Below, piece by piece: positions 1 through 12,714 of a DNA stretch of 64,000 nucleotides (positions are counted from its first letter, which is position 1; each line of letters starts with the position of its first letter). Source of the stretch: Chthoniobacterales bacterium. GTDB taxonomy: Bacteria > Verrucomicrobiota > Verrucomicrobiia > Chthoniobacterales > UBA10450. Below the pieces are notes generated by a model. It was not told the origin of the DNA and made no database searches. It saw only the letters and a program-made list of their open reading frames with translations. The translations under genes were made by a program, and so were the position numbers. The DNA lies in NCBI GenBank assembly GCA_013821455.1, contig JACDGS010000010.1:1-64000 (forward strand). The letters are read 5' to 3'.

Positions 1-7
1 CTTTTGC

Positions 8-99
8 GAGTAGCGGCCACCAGTCGTTGGGCGGAAGTTCGTTTCGGCGAGGCGCCGAAACCAGCACGCGAGGCGCGTGCGCTCCCCGGACCGCTACTC
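8..99. repeat. Family A inverted-repeat element (GAGTAGCGG outer arms)
   Basis: Outer arms GAGTAGCGG (8-16) and CCGCTACTC (91-99) bracket an inner hairpin GTTTCGGCG/CGCCGAAAC and the arm AGCACGCGAGG...GCTCCCCGG. The same arm sequence closes the elements at 28067-28183 and 33357-33474, and a variant closes 57833-57986. It is non-coding and looks like a REP or MITE-type element. Confidence 0.6.
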
Positions 100-143
100 A
101 CGCTTCAGGGGATACAGGTCACTAGCTATCTCTTAAACACGCG

Positions 144-195
144 TGTCATCCTGAGCGCAGCGTAGCGCAGTCGAAGCTTCGCTCGGGATGACAGG
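144..195. repeat. Family B inverted repeat (TGTCATCC..GGGATGACA)
   Basis: TGTCATCCTGAGCG at the left pairs with GCTCGGGATGACA at the right. The family recurs at 1990-2069, 15006-15165, 29515-29611, 37829-37862 and, as a single arm, 62708-62740. It sits upstream of the J-domain gene and would form a long hairpin in RNA. Confidence 0.65.
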
Positions 196-256
196 CATTT
201 TTATGAGATGGGTTGGAGTCTCTTTCTTAGCGGACTCTTCTGCGTAACTTTCCCGA

Positions 257-1333
257 ATGCCGCGAAGAGCTGCCACCCAAAGGAAAGGAGAGATAGCTGC
301 GATTGTTCTCATCGAGCAGGAGCCTCTGCGCGCGAAGGTCGCGGGGGCCTGCAAGGAGGTGATGGCGCGGCTCGATGACGCGCGCGTGGGATGGCATCAT
401 TTCGAGCGCAAAGATAAGCCTGCTTTCGCGCGCTGGCGGGCGCGTGAGTTTGGTGCGCTCCTAAGTGATGCGCGCGAAGTGGAAGAAAGGATTCGCGACG
501 CGCAGACCATCGTGCACGAAGTAGAGATGGAAATGCGCCGTGTCTTTCAGGATGCACATGGCGCTTATCAACGAGTCATGTTCCGCCGTGGCAATCCTAT
601 CGCCGCGGCCGAAGAAGAAGTAAGTGCGCAACGCGAAGATGGCGCCGGGAGAAAGCTAAGTGACTTCGAGAAGGAAGCTCTTTTCCAAGAGTGGGTGAAA
701 CGCTCGCTCGGCACTAACCCGGATAAGATGGACGACGAAGCTTACTCCAGTTCTTTCGAAGCTTTTAAGACACATATGTTTCGCGGACCGATGGACGAGC
801 CGCGGCCATCTCAGTCCGCGCGTCCTTCGCGCTCTACCCCACCGCGCGAGTCCGTTTCTTATTCCGAGGCAGAGGAAGATGAAGAGACTACGCCTGTCGA
901 TGCCAGAGTGAAGGAACTCTATCGTAGACTCGTTAGGCGCCTGCACCCGGACCTGCGCGCGGACGGGACGGCCGCCGTCTCCGCGCTTTGGCACGAAGTG
1001 CAGGAAGCGTATGCCGCGAGCGATGTGGCCCGATTGGAAATCCTGCTTGCGCTAAGTGACATCGAAGCCAATCGCCTCGCGGACCAGACACTTTCACAGA
1101 TGCATTTGGTCCTGGTAGAGCTGGAGCGCGCACTTTGGGCGCTAGATAAGAGTTTGCTCGAAGCAGAGAGAGAAGAAGCATGGGACTTCGCGCGTACCGG
1201 TCCTAACACAGACCTACGCGCGCAAGTGGAGCGGCAGCTCAAGAGAGACCTGACGAATCGTCAGGAGCGACTCGACCTGCTCACCAGCACGATCGCGGAA
1301 TGGGCGCGCGGTCCGCTGCGAAAGTTCGCCTAA
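257..1333 (+). CDS. J-domain (DnaJ-like) protein with long helical N-terminus
   Basis: A 358-residue protein. Residues about 1-130 are charged and helix-rich, probably coiled coil. Residues 195-225 are an acidic low-complexity linker. A J-domain-like segment follows, with LYRRLVRRLHPDL around residues 220-233; the HPD tripeptide (residues 230-232) is what J-proteins use to stimulate the ATPase of DnaK. The segment after it (VSALWHEVQEAYAASD) matches the helix that normally follows HPD. No CXXCXGXG zinc fingers or C-terminal substrate domains of true DnaJ are present, so it is a specialised co-chaperone rather than dnaJ itself. The chaperone block with dnaK lies 9 kb away on the other strand. 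The ATG at 257 is the first in frame; no strong ribosome site is visible. Function beyond DnaK partnership is unknown. Confidence 0.6.
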   Translation: MPRRAATQRKGEIAAIVLIEQEPLRAKVAGACKEVMARLDDARVGWHHFERKDKPAFARWRAREFGALLSDAREVEERIRDAQTIVHEVEMEMRRVFQDAHGAYQRVMFRRGNPIAAAEEEVSAQREDGAGRKLSDFEKEALFQEWVKRSLGTNPDKMDDEAYSSSFEAFKTHMFRGPMDEPRPSQSARPSRSTPPRESVSYSEAEEDEETTPVDARVKELYRRLVRRLHPDLRADGTAAVSALWHEVQEAYAASDVARLEILLALSDIEANRLADQTLSQMHLVLVELERALWALDKSLLEAEREEAWDFARTGPNTDLRAQVERQLKRDLTNRQERLDLLTSTIAEWARGPLRKFA

Positions 1334-1383
1334 GAGCCGGACTTACTTAGGGAAGCGCTGATTCATTAGGGAGAAGAGAATTC

Positions 1384-1475
1384 GTCCACAGATGACGCAG
1401 ATTTACACAGATTTTCTGTGGGCAAAGTGAAGGCGTTTCCAAAAATCTGCGTCAATCTGCGAAATCTGTGGATTA
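1384..1475. repeat. Family D inverted repeat (TCCACAGAT..ATCTGTGGA)
   Basis: Left arm TCCACAGATGACGCAGATTT and right arm with ATCTGCG and ATCTGTGGA are imperfect inverted copies with internal tandem ATCTGCG/CAGATT units. A second, looser copy lies at 52800-52934. It lies in the gap between two convergent genes and touches the stop codon of the cupin gene, so it may act as a bidirectional terminator. Confidence 0.6.
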
Positions 1476-1937
1476 AATCAGCGGTTCCTTAGCGGGATTT
1501 ATCCTAACTGCTTCTTTGCGGTCGTAGGGCACGATGTTATCCCACTCATCGGCAGACGAACGGGCCACAAAAGCGACCACTGGTTCCGTGTCACTCATGT
1601 TGAAGACTTCATGAGGGACATCGGGCTTAATATAGATAAAATCACCGGCTTGATTCTCGAGGACGTTCTTAAGACCGGGGCCGAACTCATGGCGCACCTT
1701 TCCTTCCAGGATGTACAGGATGAGCTCGAAGCCAACATGGATGTGAGCGTAAGCTACGCCACCCGGCGGAATGGTAGCGATGTTAGCCGAGAGCCTGGTC
1801 GTCCCGACATTCTTCGAGGACATACCTTGTTTGTAATGGATACCGTTCCAATCCCGACGTGCGCCGCCGCCACGAATGGTCAGGATGCCGTCATGATCTT
1901 CTACCGCGCTTAACTCAATTTTATCTTTGTCGTTCAT
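1473..1937 (-). CDS. Cupin-domain protein
   Basis: A 154-residue single-domain cupin. Cupin motif 1 is visible as PPGGVAYAHIHVGFELILYI with the two metal-type histidines in HIH, followed by EGKVRHEFG. Motif 2 is GDFIYIKPDVPHEVFN with the third histidine. The fold is a small beta-barrel, usually metal-binding and used as an enzyme, isomerase or sensor; the substrate cannot be read from sequence. No signal peptide, so cytoplasmic. A purine-rich stretch (AGGAGATC on the minus strand, about 8 bases before the ATG) is a plausible ribosome site. It stands alone; the upstream gap on its own strand holds a family B repeat. Confidence 0.75.
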   Translation of the reverse strand: MNDKDKIELSAVEDHDGILTIRGGGARRDWNGIHYKQGMSSKNVGTTRLSANIATIPPGGVAYAHIHVGFELILYILEGKVRHEFGPGLKNVLENQAGDFIYIKPDVPHEVFNMSDTEPVVAFVARSSADEWDNIVPYDRKEAVRINPAKEPLI

Positions 1938-1989
1938 GAGAGATCTCCTCTAACAAGCTGCACTATCAAAAAATGCAACCACCCGCGTT

Positions 1990-2069
1990 TGTCATTCTGA
2001 GCGGAGCGAAGAACCCCTCAACAACCCGTGTGTTGCTTGCGGGGTCCCTCGCTCCGCTCGGGATGACAA
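1990..2069. repeat. Family B inverted repeat
   Basis: TTTGTCATTCTGAGCGGAGC at the left end is mirrored by GCTCCGCTCGGGATGACAA at the right end, with GAAC/GGGGTCCC in between. It lies between two minus-strand genes and is a candidate terminator after the metallo-hydrolase gene. Confidence 0.65.
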
Positions 2070-2095
2070 TGTTTCCTGGCCCAATGAGATAGCTT

Positions 2096-2998
2096 CTAAC
2101 TACTCTTCGCATCGGATTGATGGTTTCGCCAATAACGTGCCGCCGCAGTTACAGCCATATAACTCGGATCAGCGGCTTCGTAGTCAGCCACTTGTTCGGT
2201 ACTAGCGCCACCCGCCCGCAGATCGGCCGCTTCGTATTCGGCGAAAAGCGGTTTGAGCTGTTCGACCTCTATCCCTTCGCGCAGGCGATCGCGCAACCAC
2301 TCCGACCAGCGCCGGATACGTTCGGAAAGAATGTCGAGATGCTCCTCGATCCTTCCCCTGGCCAAACCGAAGTGCGGCAGATAGAGCTTTGTCACTTGTA
2401 ACTCACGCAGCTTCGCAATCGACTCCAGCCATGACTCGATGTCTAACTCTGGCGGCACGAACGGCGGCACCGGGGGAGCACCGCCCAACTGCACTCCAGC
2501 TATGTCGCCGCCAAAGACCGAGTCATCCCACACATACACATGATGATGACTGGCATGACCAGGGGTAGCGATCGCGCGCACCTCCAAATTACCGACTCGA
2601 ATAATTTCTCCATCCTCGATAACTCGAAGCCGCTCTGCCGGCACCGGCGCGATGCGACCCCAAAGTTTATCCATCTCATCGCCAAAAATACGCTTCGCTG
2701 ACTCAATAAGTTTGCGCGGATCGAGCAGATGCGGCGCCCCACGCGGATGGACATAGGTAGTAGCTCCTAACTCAGCGAAGCGCCAGGCCGCTCCCGCATG
2801 ATCGAGATGGATGTGACTTAGGAAGACATGCCGGACGTCGTCAGGTTCGAAACCTACCTTACGCAGGCCGTCCGCTACGTTAGTGAAAGTCGATTCCGGT
2901 CCGGTATCGAAGAGGATCAATCCATCACTCGTTTCGACGGCGGTGGCGGCAATAATCCCAGGCCGGCCTAACTGCCGGGTGTCGAGAACGTGGACCAC
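2096..2998 (-). CDS. MBL-fold metallo-hydrolase
   Basis: A 300-residue metallo-beta-lactamase-fold hydrolase. The zinc-binding signature is FLSHIHLDHAG, preceded by the beta-strand LILFDTGPEST. A second histidine block ATPGHASHHHVYVWDDSVFGGDIAG supplies the remaining ligands. The C-terminal half holds a helical extension with LPHFGLARG, as seen in the large GloB/RomA-like subgroup. The substrate is not predictable; glyoxalase II-like thioester or other ester hydrolysis is typical. Its ATG lies 6 bases downstream of the tricorn-like peptidase stop on the same strand, so the two are probably co-transcribed. Confidence 0.8.
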   Translation of the reverse strand: MVHVLDTRQLGRPGIIAATAVETSDGLILFDTGPESTFTNVADGLRKVGFEPDDVRHVFLSHIHLDHAGAAWRFAELGATTYVHPRGAPHLLDPRKLIESAKRIFGDEMDKLWGRIAPVPAERLRVIEDGEIIRVGNLEVRAIATPGHASHHHVYVWDDSVFGGDIAGVQLGGAPPVPPFVPPELDIESWLESIAKLRELQVTKLYLPHFGLARGRIEEHLDILSERIRRWSEWLRDRLREGIEVEQLKPLFAEYEAADLRAGGASTEQVADYEAADPSYMAVTAAARYWRNHQSDAKSS

Positions 2999-3004
2999 TT
3001 ACCA

Positions 3005-6000
3005 CTAATGTTTATGATCCGGATTGCGATCGGGATAAGGCGGGATCGGCGGCAGGTCGTAACGCTTGGTCTTTAAGTCTATCTCGATTTCCTGGATCGC
3101 TCGATCGAGCTGCTGATCGTCACCATGAAACTCTTTCGACGGATCGTTATCGACGACGATATCAGGATCCACACCATGGCCTTCGATCACCCAGCCTTTT
3201 CCTTCCCTAGAGTAAGGCGCAAACTCCGGCTTAAAGAACTGACCACCATCAGTGAGTGGAAGCGGGTTACGAATGCCAATAACTCCACCCCAAGTGCGTT
3301 TACCAATCAACTTACCCAGCCCTAATGTCTTGAAGCGATAGGGAAAGATATCGCCATCAGAGGCCGAGAACTCATCGCAAAGCGCGACCATCGGGCCGAG
3401 GACGGTCTGTCCCGGGTCAGGTTGCGGCACGCCATTACGAGCCATTCCTATCATGACTAAAGCGCGCCGTAATCGCTCAATCACCAGCGGAGAGACAAAG
3501 CCGCCACCGTTCCCGCGAACGTCAATAATCAGAGCCTTTTTGCGAACCTGCGGAAAGAAGAGCTTGTTGAATTCGTTCAAGCCCGGCGCACCCATATCTG
3601 GGATATGCAGATAACCCACTTCGCCATTCGTCTTCTTCGAAACCTCATCAATGTTCCTCTGCACCCAGGCGAGATAGTAAAGCGGCGATTCATCCGCCGT
3701 CGGGACAACAGTCACGTCCCGCGCGCCGGTATCGTTAGCCTTTGAGTTAACTCTTAGGATAACCTGTTTGCCCGCGGTGCCGATAAGCGCATCGTAGATG
3801 TTAGCCAGTCCCGCAACCGGCGTACCATTCACGGCCAGGATATAATCGCCGGGCTTGAGATTGATTCCTATTTGAGTCAGCGGCGAACGTGTCTCCTCGG
3901 ACCAATTTTCGCCAGGCAGAATGCGATCGATCTTGTAAGCCTTGCTCGCTGGATCGCGGGATAGCTCGGCACCTAATAAACCTAACTTAATTCGCGGCGT
4001 CTCCGGTCTCTCGCCTCCACCGACATAGGTATGACCGTTATTTAACTCACCGATCAACTCGCCGATAAGATAGGTAAGATCGTTGCGATTATTCACATAA
4101 GGAAGGAGCGCGGCATACTTATCGCGCATCGCTTTCCAATCGACGCCGTTCATCGTGGGCGAATAAAAGAAGTCGCGCATCTGCCGCCAGCATTCGAAGT
4201 AGATTTGGTTCCACTCCGCATGGCGATCGAGTTGCATGTCGAAGCCTTCCATCTTTAGGATATGATCTTTAGTTTCGATCTTGTCTTTGGGCAGATCGAT
4301 CATGGCGTAGTCTTTTCCCACCTTGACCAGCATCTTCTTACCGTCATGCGTGATCTCATAAGACCCGACGTCGCCGAGCACGGTTTCCTTGCGATCTTCC
4401 AAGCTGTAGGAACAGAGATGAGATACCTGGTCGGCCGGGCCGTTGTCGTCGCCGGCGACGTCATCCGCCACAGTGCGACGCAGGTAAAAGACGCGGCCGT
4501 CCACTAACCGGATGTTGTTGTAATTGGCCGGCTGAGTTTCGAGAGCTACAAAGCGATTCTGGATGCCATCGAGATCGACCTTAACTATCACTGCCTTCTT
4601 CTTCTCATCCTTACCCTCGCCCTTCTTATCATCCGTCCCTGCGCCTTTCTTCGCGTCGGCTTCCTTGTCCTTATCCTTATCTTTGTCCTTATCCTTCTTT
4701 TCGCCTTTGCCTACTTCGTCACTTAATGGTCCCAGGGGCGACTCGGTGTCACTCGCGAGAGTAACGAGATAGATTCGCTGCATGTCGCGATAGACCGTCT
4801 CAAACTCATTCTCACTAAAGGTCGGCTTGAAGTCGCGCGCGGAGGAGAGCATGAGATATTTGCCGTCATCGCTGAAAGCAACACGACCGGAGTTATACCA
4901 ATTATCTGTGAGAGCGACCGGTTTCTTATTCGCGAGTGAAGTGAGATAGACTTTCTCGTAGCCGTTCTCCTCCGGGCGTGACCAGGCGATCCATTGACTA
5001 TCAGGCGACCAATCATAGGAGCCTATCTCGCCATACTTATCCTGATCGACTTCGGTGACGGTCTTACTCGCGACATCGACATAGCGCAGACGTTGCAGAC
5101 GGTCGCTCCACATAACCTTCTTACTATCCGGGGACCACTCAGGCTGGTAGTAATAGGTATCGGCGCCTTTAGTGAGTTGCTGGGGCTCGCCTTTCCCATC
5201 CTGCGCGCGCACGTAGAGCTCGTTCTCACCCGTGGCGTCGGAGTTATAAGCGATCCACTTACCGTCGGGCGACCAGATGGCGTCGCGCTCATGCGCATTG
5301 GAAGTCCTGCTTAGGTTACGCGGCGTGCCGTTCTTGGCCGGGATGGAATAGAGATCGCCTCGCGCCACTGCGATCACGCGCGCGCCATCGGGCGCACTCG
5401 TGACCGATTCGAGATGCTTCGAGGCATCGACCATACCAGAGCGACCGCTATCGAGGTCTTCCTTGATCTCGATCGGCAGCGGCGTGACCTGGCCATTGGC
5501 CATGTCATAACGCCAAATATAACCCGCCTGTTCGAATACAATCGTATCCTTGCCCATGGAAGGGAACTTAATGTCGTAGTCTTTGAAATGGGTGAGCTGC
5601 TTGGTTTCTTTACTCGTTAGGTCGATCGAGTAGAGATTCATCCGGTTATCGCGATCGGAACTAAAGTAAACCTTATTATCCGGCCCCCACATCGGGCAGA
5701 TATCCTGGCTGGGGTCATTCGTCAGGTTGGTTGTCTCGCCAGTTTTGAAATCGAAGATCCAGACATCATCGGCCATGCCGCCGCGATAATGTTTCCAGGT
5801 GCGGAACTCGCGGAAGACGCGGTTGAAAGCCATCTTCGAATCATCCGGCGAGAAGGAAGCAAAGCCGCCGCGAGGGAGCGGGAGCTGAGCCGGCAACTCC
5901 GCGTCGAGACCTACCGTGTATAACTCACCGTTAAATGAGTTATAGGACTTCTTGCGCGAACGAAAGACGACCAGCGGCTTCGTATTCTCCCAGGTCATAA

Positions 6001-6394
6001 CCAGGTTATTCGGTCCCATGCGATCCGAAATATCGTCGCGGCCGAGGGTAGCTGTAGTCGTTAGGCGTTTGGGCGCGCCGCCGTCGCCGGGCATGACATA
6101 GACCTCCGTGTTGCCGTCATATTGTGAAGTGAAAGCGAGCTGACTGCCGTCAGGCGAAAAGCGCGGGAAAGAACTATAACCCGGCCCACTTGTTAGGCGA
6201 CGCGCGGTCCCGCCTTCCTTATCGGCCGTGTAAAGCTGGCCGGCGTAACAAAAGACGACCTGCTTGCCGTTGGTCGTCGGAAAACGCAGGAGGCGCGTGG
6301 TCTTAGGTAACTCCTGGGCGGAAACAAAACTGGCCGCGAAGATCGCGGCCAGAGAGAGAGACAGGAAAGGAAAGAAACGAGTTTTGATTCGCAT
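3005..6394 (-). CDS. Tricorn-like S41 peptidase, secreted
   Basis: About 1129 residues from the chosen ATG at 6394, which begins a clean signal peptide (MRIKTRFFPFLSLSLAAIFA, then ASFVSAQ). An in-frame ATG 27 bases upstream is possible but would bury the signal. The N-terminal 500-600 residues carry TolB/WD-like propeller repeats (FSPDGSQLAF, WSPDGKWIAY, WSPDSKKVMW). A Lys/Asp run (KDKDKDKDKDK) separates propeller and peptidase parts. The C-terminal part has a PDZ segment (INLKPGDYILAVNGTPVAGL) and an S41 domain with GYLHIPDMG, DVRGNGGGF and the serine block CDEFSASDGDIFPYRF, as in archaeal tricorn protease. Expected role: degradation of peptides in the periplasm. The KD-rich stretch is an exact short tandem repeat in DNA (TCCTTA/TCTTTG units near 4665-4695). 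Confidence 0.88.
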   Translation of the reverse strand: MRIKTRFFPFLSLSLAAIFAASFVSAQELPKTTRLLRFPTTNGKQVVFCYAGQLYTADKEGGTARRLTSGPGYSSFPRFSPDGSQLAFTSQYDGNTEVYVMPGDGGAPKRLTTTATLGRDDISDRMGPNNLVMTWENTKPLVVFRSRKKSYNSFNGELYTVGLDAELPAQLPLPRGGFASFSPDDSKMAFNRVFREFRTWKHYRGGMADDVWIFDFKTGETTNLTNDPSQDICPMWGPDNKVYFSSDRDNRMNLYSIDLTSKETKQLTHFKDYDIKFPSMGKDTIVFEQAGYIWRYDMANGQVTPLPIEIKEDLDSGRSGMVDASKHLESVTSAPDGARVIAVARGDLYSIPAKNGTPRNLSRTSNAHERDAIWSPDGKWIAYNSDATGENELYVRAQDGKGEPQQLTKGADTYYYQPEWSPDSKKVMWSDRLQRLRYVDVASKTVTEVDQDKYGEIGSYDWSPDSQWIAWSRPEENGYEKVYLTSLANKKPVALTDNWYNSGRVAFSDDGKYLMLSSARDFKPTFSENEFETVYRDMQRIYLVTLASDTESPLGPLSDEVGKGEKKDKDKDKDKDKEADAKKGAGTDDKKGEGKDEKKKAVIVKVDLDGIQNRFVALETQPANYNNIRLVDGRVFYLRRTVADDVAGDDNGPADQVSHLCSYSLEDRKETVLGDVGSYEITHDGKKMLVKVGKDYAMIDLPKDKIETKDHILKMEGFDMQLDRHAEWNQIYFECWRQMRDFFYSPTMNGVDWKAMRDKYAALLPYVNNRNDLTYLIGELIGELNNGHTYVGGGERPETPRIKLGLLGAELSRDPASKAYKIDRILPGENWSEETRSPLTQIGINLKPGDYILAVNGTPVAGLANIYDALIGTAGKQVILRVNSKANDTGARDVTVVPTADESPLYYLAWVQRNIDEVSKKTNGEVGYLHIPDMGAPGLNEFNKLFFPQVRKKALIIDVRGNGGGFVSPLVIERLRRALVMIGMARNGVPQPDPGQTVLGPMVALCDEFSASDGDIFPYRFKTLGLGKLIGKRTWGGVIGIRNPLPLTDGGQFFKPEFAPYSREGKGWVIEGHGVDPDIVVDNDPSKEFHGDDQQLDRAIQEIEIDLKTKRYDLPPIPPYPDRNPDHKH

Positions 6395-6618
6395 AAGGTT
6401 GGTAGATGAAACGGGCAACAAAGCTGCCGCTTAATGGAAAGCGTGCAACTGGGATTTTAGCGGTAGGCGAATTACCGTACCCAGATATTCTTTTCGTCTT
6501 CGCGTCAAAATATCTCGCTGGTCAACGCAGACCTCACACGAATGATCTCACATCGAGAAATATGAAGACGAGCAAGTGCCGGAGTTAGCCAGCTAACTAG
6601 CCATTGAGGGACGAGAAA

Positions 6619-6696
6619 GAGGTCGTTGCGGAACTAACGATCTCGAGCTCTGACTCTCGTCCTCGCTCGTTGATTGGCGACGAAAGCAACGACCTC
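6619..6696. repeat. Inverted repeat GAGGTCGTTGC/GCAACGACCTC in a gene-poor gap
   Basis: Perfect 11-bp arms at 6619-6629 and 6686-6696, extended by GACGA/TCGTC. It lies in the 6422-6816 gap, which otherwise holds no supportable gene: the short open frames there have no recognisable domain or ribosome site. Confidence 0.55.
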
Positions 6697-6816
6697 GTCA
6701 TAGCGTCGGCTCGGAGCGGAGCAAAGGGTTTCACTCCAGTCGAATCCTTCTTTTTCGAGTGCCAGCAACCAAGCCAAGTAACCCAACAGGCGGAGCCGGC
6801 TACCTCGGCCTGCTTA

Positions 6817-7432
6817 CTACCCTAAGCCTAGTAAGTCTACCAGCATGTCTCGAAACACTGGAACCATCGCATCAGACTGCCCCGCCATTCCCGCGGCGGC
6901 GGCTTCGGCGTAAGCCATGCCTGCGGGCCGCGGCCTTAGCCGAACAAATGGAGCCAGGCCATAGCGCATTGCTATCCAATTGGCCCATAGTCGCGCTGTC
7001 CGTCCGTTGCCATTCGCAAAAGGGTGAATTCGCGCCCATTCGTTGTGCGCCCAGCTCATTAACCAGTATCATCTTCAAGTCATCCCCGCTTGGTGGTCCT
7101 ACTTCGGCTACTCTGCGGTCAAGCATTTCTACGGCGGCTTGGAGCCGCTCTTCAAAGCTTCTCAATTCCGCTTCCACATCGCTTGGATCGACACCATAGG
7201 TATCGCCGATCCCTACGACGACATGCTCCATTCCTCGCTCTCCGCGGAAGCGCCCGATCCACGAGATATTTCCCGGTGGCGAGACATCGAGCCCATTCAT
7301 CATTCCCGCGTGCCAGCCGCGTGCTAGCTCGCGAGTAGGAAGCAAGTGAGCACGCGCATGGTCGCGCGCTCCTCTTAGAACATGAGTCAGGTTCTCGGCC
7401 AGACGCGAGCTATTCGCGTCCCAGTCAGCCAC
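6817..7432 (-). pseudogene. Fic-family protein, frameshifted
   Basis: The 5' part (GTG at 7432, VADWDANSSRLAENLTHVLRG) reads as the N-terminus of a Fic protein, through DDLKMILVNELGA. The Fic active-site motif HPFANGNGRTAR, however, is in another frame (WAHNEWARIHPFANGNGRTA, from about 7056 to 6817). A single indel near 7048-7058 would join the two into one protein of about 205 residues ending FRDMLVDLLGLG. Fic domains transfer AMP or similar groups to target proteins, and the motif is complete (His, Asn, Gly, Arg present). The chosen GTG overlaps the stop of the upstream small gene by 8 bases, suggesting translational coupling. Either a real frameshift pseudogene or a sequencing error; the intact motif says the event is recent. 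Confidence 0.7.
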
Positions 7433-7697
7433 CGCGAAGAACCTTGCGAAGCTCTGCCAGTGCGGCCGGGTCCTCCGCGAAATCAATCGCCTTGCCTTCG
7501 AGAGGATCTTCCTCGTTTACCTCGGCCTCAGCTAAGGCCGCGATCGCACGTTCGAAGTTAGGATCGCTCTGATTATAGCGCCGAAGTCCTTCGGCAGAAA
7601 TACCCCTCAGCGAAATCGAGACCTTGGTTCCTTCTGGCAGGTTCATGGCCGGCTCCAGAATAACTACGCCATTTCGAACTACACCGGCGAGATTCAT
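7425..7697 (-). CDS. Small antitoxin-like protein upstream of fic
   Basis: A 90-residue protein beginning MNLAGVVRNGVVILEPAMNLPEGTKVSI. This start resembles the AF2212/AbrB-like antitoxin fold (NGVV-LEP-LPEGT-V). The C-terminal half is acidic (AEAEVNEEDPLEGKAIDFAEDP). It overlaps the Fic start by 8 bases on the same strand, the arrangement of a toxin-antitoxin or partner pair. The inhibitory FicA-type motif (S/T-x3-E-G/N) is not clearly present, so a regulatory role over Fic is inference from position only. No other match is recognised. Confidence 0.55.
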   Translation of the reverse strand: MNLAGVVRNGVVILEPAMNLPEGTKVSISLRGISAEGLRRYNQSDPNFERAIAALAEAEVNEEDPLEGKAIDFAEDPAALAELRKVLRGG

Positions 7698-7919
7698 GAT
7701 TAGTAGAATAGGGCTTTTACTATTTCAGGTCAACATTCAAGACCTAAACAAAGGAAGAATAGGGTAACTTTTCATGTCAATGGAAGGAATTTCTGACTAA
7801 ACCGCTCAGGCGCTTGCGCACCAAGAATAGCGTTGAAGAGCGGCTCCAGGTTTTTGGTGGTTAACAAATACGCAGTCGTGAGAGCCATAGTTTGTCTTTC
7901 ATAAGGCTAATGACCAAAA

Positions 7920-7947
7920 CAGCCGGGCTCCTTTCGAAGCCCGGCTG
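7920..7947 (-). terminator. Rho-independent terminator of groEL
   Basis: Perfect 10-bp stem CAGCCGGGCT / AGCCCGGCTG with an 8-base loop. Read on the minus strand it lies 37 bases after the groEL stop and is followed by a T-run (TTTTGG). The flanking gap 7698-7984 holds no other feature. Confidence 0.8.
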
Positions 7948-7984
7948 CTGTTGATTGTTTAGAGTTAGCTTGTAGCTCTTCGAC

Positions 7985-9649
<1,665 letters not shown>

Positions 9650-9683
9650 TTACTTACTTTTCTAGGTTGAGATTTATAATGAT

Positions 9684-9767
9684 GAATCTGGAAACCAGGA
9701 ATCCAGGAAAAAACAGGCAGTAAGAATGATTACTCATTTCTCCTTCCTGGCTTCTTGGTTTCCTGAT
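9684..9767. repeat. Family C inverted repeat (ATCTGGAAACCAGGA)
   Basis: Arms built from AATCTGGAAACCAGGAATCC and CCTGGCTTCTTGGTTTCCTG, joined by an A/T-rich spacer. Sister copies lie at 26814-26887 and 34391-34487. This one sits between groES and groEL and would form a strong hairpin in the transcript, so it may lower groEL expression relative to groES or process the message. Confidence 0.75.
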
Positions 9768-9777
9768 TAATTCTGGG

Positions 9778-10071
9778 TTAGCCGATGATGCCGAGGATAT
9801 CGTCCTCGCGCATGATCAAGTAGGACTCACCGTCCACTTTGATCTCGGTGCCGCCGTATTTGGAGATAAGGACTTTGTCGCCCTTCTTCACGGTGAACTC
9901 CACTTTCTTGCCGTTATCATCGAGCTTGCCGGTGCCAAGGGCCACGACTTTGCCTTCCTGCGGCTTTTCTTTGGCGGTATCAGGGATAATGATGCCGCCC
10001 TTTTTAGTTTCTTGCTCTTCGAGCGGTTGCACGAGCACCCTGTCTCCAAGCGGTCTTACGTTAATTGCCAT
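9778..10071 (-). CDS. groES: Co-chaperonin GroES (10 kDa)
   Basis: A 97-residue lid of the GroEL chamber. It shows [14 protein letters not shown] at the N-terminus, the mobile loop region [28 protein letters not shown], and [30 protein letters not shown] at the C-terminus, all canonical. Start ATG at 10071 follows a ribosome site AGGAGTAAG. It precedes groEL and follows dnaK, the three forming a chaperone block. Confidence 0.97.
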   Translation of the reverse strand: MAINVRPLGDRVLVQPLEEQETKKGGIIIPDTAKEKPQEGKVVALGTGKLDDNGKKVEFTVKKGDKVLISKYGGTEIKVDGESYLIMREDDILGIIG

Positions 10072-10103
10072 ATGTGTTGACTTACTCCTTCTTGTTGGTT
10101 GCT

Positions 10104-10140
10104 GCCGGTTGCTACACGGGACTTACGGGCAGCAACCGGC
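10104..10140. terminator. Hairpin between dnaK and groES
   Basis: Perfect 10-bp inverted repeat GCCGGTTGCT (10104-10113) and AGCAACCGGC (10131-10140). It lies just past the dnaK stop on the minus strand. No strong T-run follows, so it may attenuate rather than end transcription into groES. Confidence 0.5.
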
Positions 10141-10153
10141 AAATTCTAGTTAG

Positions 10154-12175
<2,022 letters not shown>

Positions 12176-12307
12176 TTAGACGAAATGCGAAGCCAACGGT
12201 TGAGGAATTATCGGGCCACGATGTCCCGACAAAAGTCCGAATATCATGTGGATTGGAGCCAGGATGTCTCCACGCGGGATGGTATGGCGGTTGCTTGTTT
12301 ATCATAG

Positions 12308-12667
12308 ATGCCATCCGCCGTCGTAAGCGATCTCTTCTTCCAGTGCGAGCATTGCGGGACTTCCTTAGTGGTCGATCGCGTGGCCGCGGGAATGGCACTC
12401 GCCTGCCAAAGCTGTGGGGCAGATGTCACCGTGCCCCAGGCAAAAGAGGACTTGGCGATAGCAAGTGGAGTTTCTCCTTCGTCAACAGAAAGGAAGAGCG
12501 AGCTTCAACGCCACCTGAAGGAAAATGAATCGCAGCGCACCGAAATTACAGGTTACATCAATCAGTTAACCATCCAACTGCATCGGTGGCAGCTTCGCCT
12601 CCAGACACTCACCGAACGCCGGACCGAACTAAGCGCGGAACTGGCCAGCCTGAGTGGGGAAACCTAA
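12308..12667 (+). CDS. Zinc-ribbon plus coiled-coil hypothetical protein
   Basis: A 119-residue protein. Residues 10-45 form a zinc ribbon with two CXXC knuckles, FQCEHCGTSLVVDRVAAGMA then LACQSCGADVTVPQ. Residues 60-115 are a heptad-like coiled coil (LQRHLKENESQRTEITGYIN). Such N-terminal ribbons are common in uncharacterised verrucomicrobial and planctomycete proteins. No enzymatic motif. It is divergent from dnaK; 200 bases of non-coding sequence between them must hold both promoters, but no clear -35/-10 pair was recognised. Confidence 0.6.
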   Translation: MPSAVVSDLFFQCEHCGTSLVVDRVAAGMALACQSCGADVTVPQAKEDLAIASGVSPSSTERKSELQRHLKENESQRTEITGYINQLTIQLHRWQLRLQTLTERRTELSAELASLSGET

Positions 12668-12714
12668 TCACGCCGAATAGCTTGTCGGCCTGCGCGTGAG
12701 AGCTAGCTTGCGGG

